A DNA stretch of 64,000 bases, from contig NZ_LMUS01000008.1 in assembly GCF_009765835.1 (NCBI RefSeq), forward strand, positions 114,449 to 178,448. The letters are read 5' to 3'. The notes beneath the pieces were generated by a model, which searched no databases, was not told where the DNA came from, and was given only the letters and a program-made list of their open reading frames with translations. The stretch is from Granulicella sp. L56. Lineage in GTDB: Bacteria; Acidobacteriota; Terriglobia; Terriglobales; Acidobacteriaceae. The position numbers were made by a program, and so were the translations under genes. Of this stretch, positions 62,313 to 64,000 are shown in pieces. Each line of letters begins with the position of its first letter. The first letter of the stretch is position 1.

Positions 62313-64000
62313 TCAATGGAACGTGCCTCCCGACCAGTTCCCTGCAACGTGGTCAGCCGTACTGCCGTCCAGCGCCTGCATCGAGATGCCTGGATAGCCC
62401 GCCAGAACGTTGGGGTCGGTTATGGTAAGTAACAGCGAGCCTGTTGTGACGTCGATCATGCTGATCAGGTTTCCGCGCACCTCGCCACGGATGTAATCGC
62501 CCTGGTTCACTGTCGACCAGGTTGTATCGATGATCAAAGGCGTGATCGTGCCGTTGATGACGGAGACAATCCTGGTTTCGGCCACACCAGGAGCACCCGT
62601 TAGATTGACGTCGGCAATGTACATCGAGTCAACGGTATCGGAAGCCCGGAGTTCCGCTGCATTGTCGCCCAGTAGGTCTTCTGCACCGATCTGTATCTGC
62701 GACCACTGGTCGTTGGGCAATGGCCCAGCAGCAACATAGTGCTCCTTTGAAGGTGGAGTTCCACCCGCAGGATAGGGTTCAGTCTGTTGGCTGACAATCT
62801 GGATTGGACCGTGCCCTGGCCCAATGTGCCAGTTTGATCCCAGGTTCAGAGCGTTGGCCCGGTTAAAGTTATCGCTCGCAACTTGCTGTAGCGTCAAGGG
62901 AGCAGCGATGTCGCCAGTGGCCCAATTGGCCAGAGTGTAATTATTGACACTGACGCTGCCCGCCGAGTCTACAAGCCCTGGATAACCGGAGGAGATAGTG
63001 TCTTCCGTCACTGTGAGCAGCGTCGAAGAGGTCGTCCGATCTGTCATAGTGATTACGTTGCCCTGAATCGAGCAACGAACGGTATCGCCTTGATTTACAG
63101 TGGCTGTCGATGAATGAGCGAGAACAGAATTATCTCCCCCCACGTCGATGAGAATAGAAACGGAGGCGTTCCCCGCGCCCGTGTTATAGACGGCGCACGC
63201 GTAATGCGTATCGTTTGAGGTCATGCGAACGGCAGGGCCTTCATATCCATTACCGCTGGCCGCGACAATCTGTACTTCACTGTATTGATCGGCCCCCCAG
63301 GTCATCCCGCCGTAATACATCTCCTTGCCGATCGCAGGACTAAGCGCCGTGGATTGCACCTGACCATTAATCACCTTGAGAGCTCCATTATTCCCTCCTA
63401 GAAGAGGCGTCCAGTTCGGTCCGAGCGTGGGAGAGTTAGAACGGCTGAAATTGTCGTTGGCTATCTGAGACATGGTGGACGGAAGAACGATGACGTTGGC
63501 GGTCGCTGTCAGGCTTCCGTAGGTAGCGGAGATTGTTCCTGTAGCAGAGAACGTTACACCGCCTGTACTTACTGCGAAGCTCGTAGTCGTCATTCCCGCA
63601 GGAACCATCACACTTGGCGGGACACTGATAACTGCAGGATTGCTACCAGTTAGAGTTATGGTCGCTCCGCCCGCTGGCGCAGGCGCACTCAAGGTCACGG
63701 TACCAATGGAAGTGTTTCCATTGACGACTGTCGTAGGATTGAAACTCAGCCCGACTGCTGTAGGGATGCTGGGCAGGAGGGGGAAGTTTGCATGGGTATA
63801 GTCGACGATGAAGTCGTCGATATAGGAGACTGCTCCTGGTTCGGGGACGGATCCGGAGTTACCTAGTCGAATTGCCTGTACCGGGACGTTGAAGGCATCG
63901 GTGAAAGTTACTGTGCCTATAAGGTTCAGGGACTTGTCATAAACACTCATGGTTCCCTGACTGTTCTGGGTCCACTTCATGGTGATCCAATACCAGGTGT
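62313..64000 (-). CDS. Long repeat protein with lectin-like and Ig-like domains, 5' end missing
   Basis: The frame is open to the right edge, so at least 562 C-terminal residues of a larger protein are seen; no start codon is claimed. The first visible part ends a LamG-like sandwich ('SYIDDFIVDYTH'). An Ig-like domain follows ('SIGTVTLSAPAPAGGATITLTG'). Two copies of a concanavalin-like module of about 190 residues come next, starting 'DNFSRSNSPTLGPNW' and 'DNFNRANALNLGSNW' and each ending with 'GYPG'. No enzyme motif. The sequence suggests a secreted surface protein or adhesin. It ends 180 bases before the NadE-like gene in the same direction. Confidence 0.8.
   Translation of the reverse strand, partial: TWYWITMKWTQNSQGTMSVYDKSLNLIGTVTFTDAFNVPVQAIRLGNSGSVPEPGAVSYIDDFIVDYTHANFPLLPSIPTAVGLSFNPTTVVNGNTSIGTVTLSAPAPAGGATITLTGSNPAVISVPPSVMVPAGMTTTSFAVSTGGVTFSATGTISATYGSLTATANVIVLPSTMSQIANDNFSRSNSPTLGPNWTPLLGGNNGALKVINGQVQSTALSPAIGKEMYYGGMTWGADQYSEVQIVAASGNGYEGPAVRMTSNDTHYACAVYNTGAGNASVSILIDVGGDNSVLAHSSTATVNQGDTVRCSIQGNVITMTDRTTSSTLLTVTEDTISSGYPGLVDSAGSVSVNNYTLANWATGDIAAPLTLQQVASDNFNRANALNLGSNWHIGPGHGPIQIVSQQTEPYPAGGTPPSKEHYVAAGPLPNDQWSQIQIGAEDLLGDNAAELRASDTVDSMYIADVNLTGAPGVAETRIVSVINGTITPLIIDTTWSTVNQGDYIRGEVRGNLISMIDVTTGSLLLTITDPNVLAGYPGISMQALDGSTADHVAGNWSGGTFH

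Noticed and set aside
1..64000. CRISPR array or intact insertion sequence
   Set aside because: No regularly spaced short repeats and no complete transposase with terminal repeats were seen.

Overview
The window looks like a chromosomal segment of an Acidobacteriota member, most likely class Terriglobia, family Acidobacteriaceae (inferred). The main signs are two secreted proteins of the TIGR03435 type, which is expanded in that group; a sedolisin protease with the hydrophobic 'two helices split by RRRR' C-terminal module common in that group; carboxypeptidase-regulatory-like repeat proteins; and a GC-rich coding style. Genus cannot be fixed by reading alone. No CRISPR array, rRNA or intact insertion sequence was seen.

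Layout. 1-3329: fatty-acid beta-oxidation operon (C-terminus of a FadN-like dehydrogenase, thiolase, acyl-CoA dehydrogenase). 3485-8850: secreted S53 protease facing polyphosphate kinase, with a terminator inside the ppk1 tail. 9019-14588: ECF sigma operon with a His-rich membrane protein and a coiled-coil protein, then a large PDZ/membrane/GAF/PAS histidine kinase and its NtrC-type regulator. 14875-18975: alpha/beta hydrolases, M20 peptidase, a NucS-like nuclease gene with a possibly frameshifted neighbour, and a DUF3592-like protein. 19052-24549: dnaE, accA and a CPBP membrane protease. 24745-29590: TIGR03435 protein, SnoaL-like protein, a secreted protein, a 59-aa zinc ribbon, an ArgZ-like guanidino enzyme lacking its usual nucleophile, and pyrF. 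29671-32400: ECF sigma, membrane partner, mini-secretin, RlpA. 32649-40099: thiD, secreted protein, thiS, glycosyltransferase, GH3 glycosidase with PA14, msrB-msrA. 40222-43878: a CheB-CheR-PAS-kinase fusion. 44047-48567: second TIGR03435 protein and a DesKR-like two-component/ABC-2 operon. 48720-49028: decayed ISNCY-type transposase. 49240-52580: two secreted repeat proteins. 52644-52731: tRNA-Ser(GGA).

The part from the tRNA to the right end differs from the rest. After about 900 bases without genes come, on the plus strand, a NodB-like deacetylase-fold protein and a left-handed beta-helix acyltransferase. Facing them on the minus strand are an NAD-synthetase-like ATP pyrophosphatase, an AMP-forming acyl ligase, a PilZ (c-di-GMP) protein, then an acyl carrier protein, a second AMP-forming ligase and a FabG-like reductase. 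A long, incomplete lectin/Ig-like repeat protein follows. I infer an accessory locus that activates acyl groups, loads them on a dedicated ACP, reduces them and transfers them to an exported glycan, with a possible amidation step. It has no standard name that I recognise and is the best candidate here for an undescribed system.

Other points worth attention are the ArgZ-like protein with Cys-to-Ser and Asn-to-His changes, ThiS with five residues after its GG motif and a stop codon shared with the convergent gene, the mini-secretin under an ECF sigma factor, and the membrane module inserted in the protease's last Ig-like domain.
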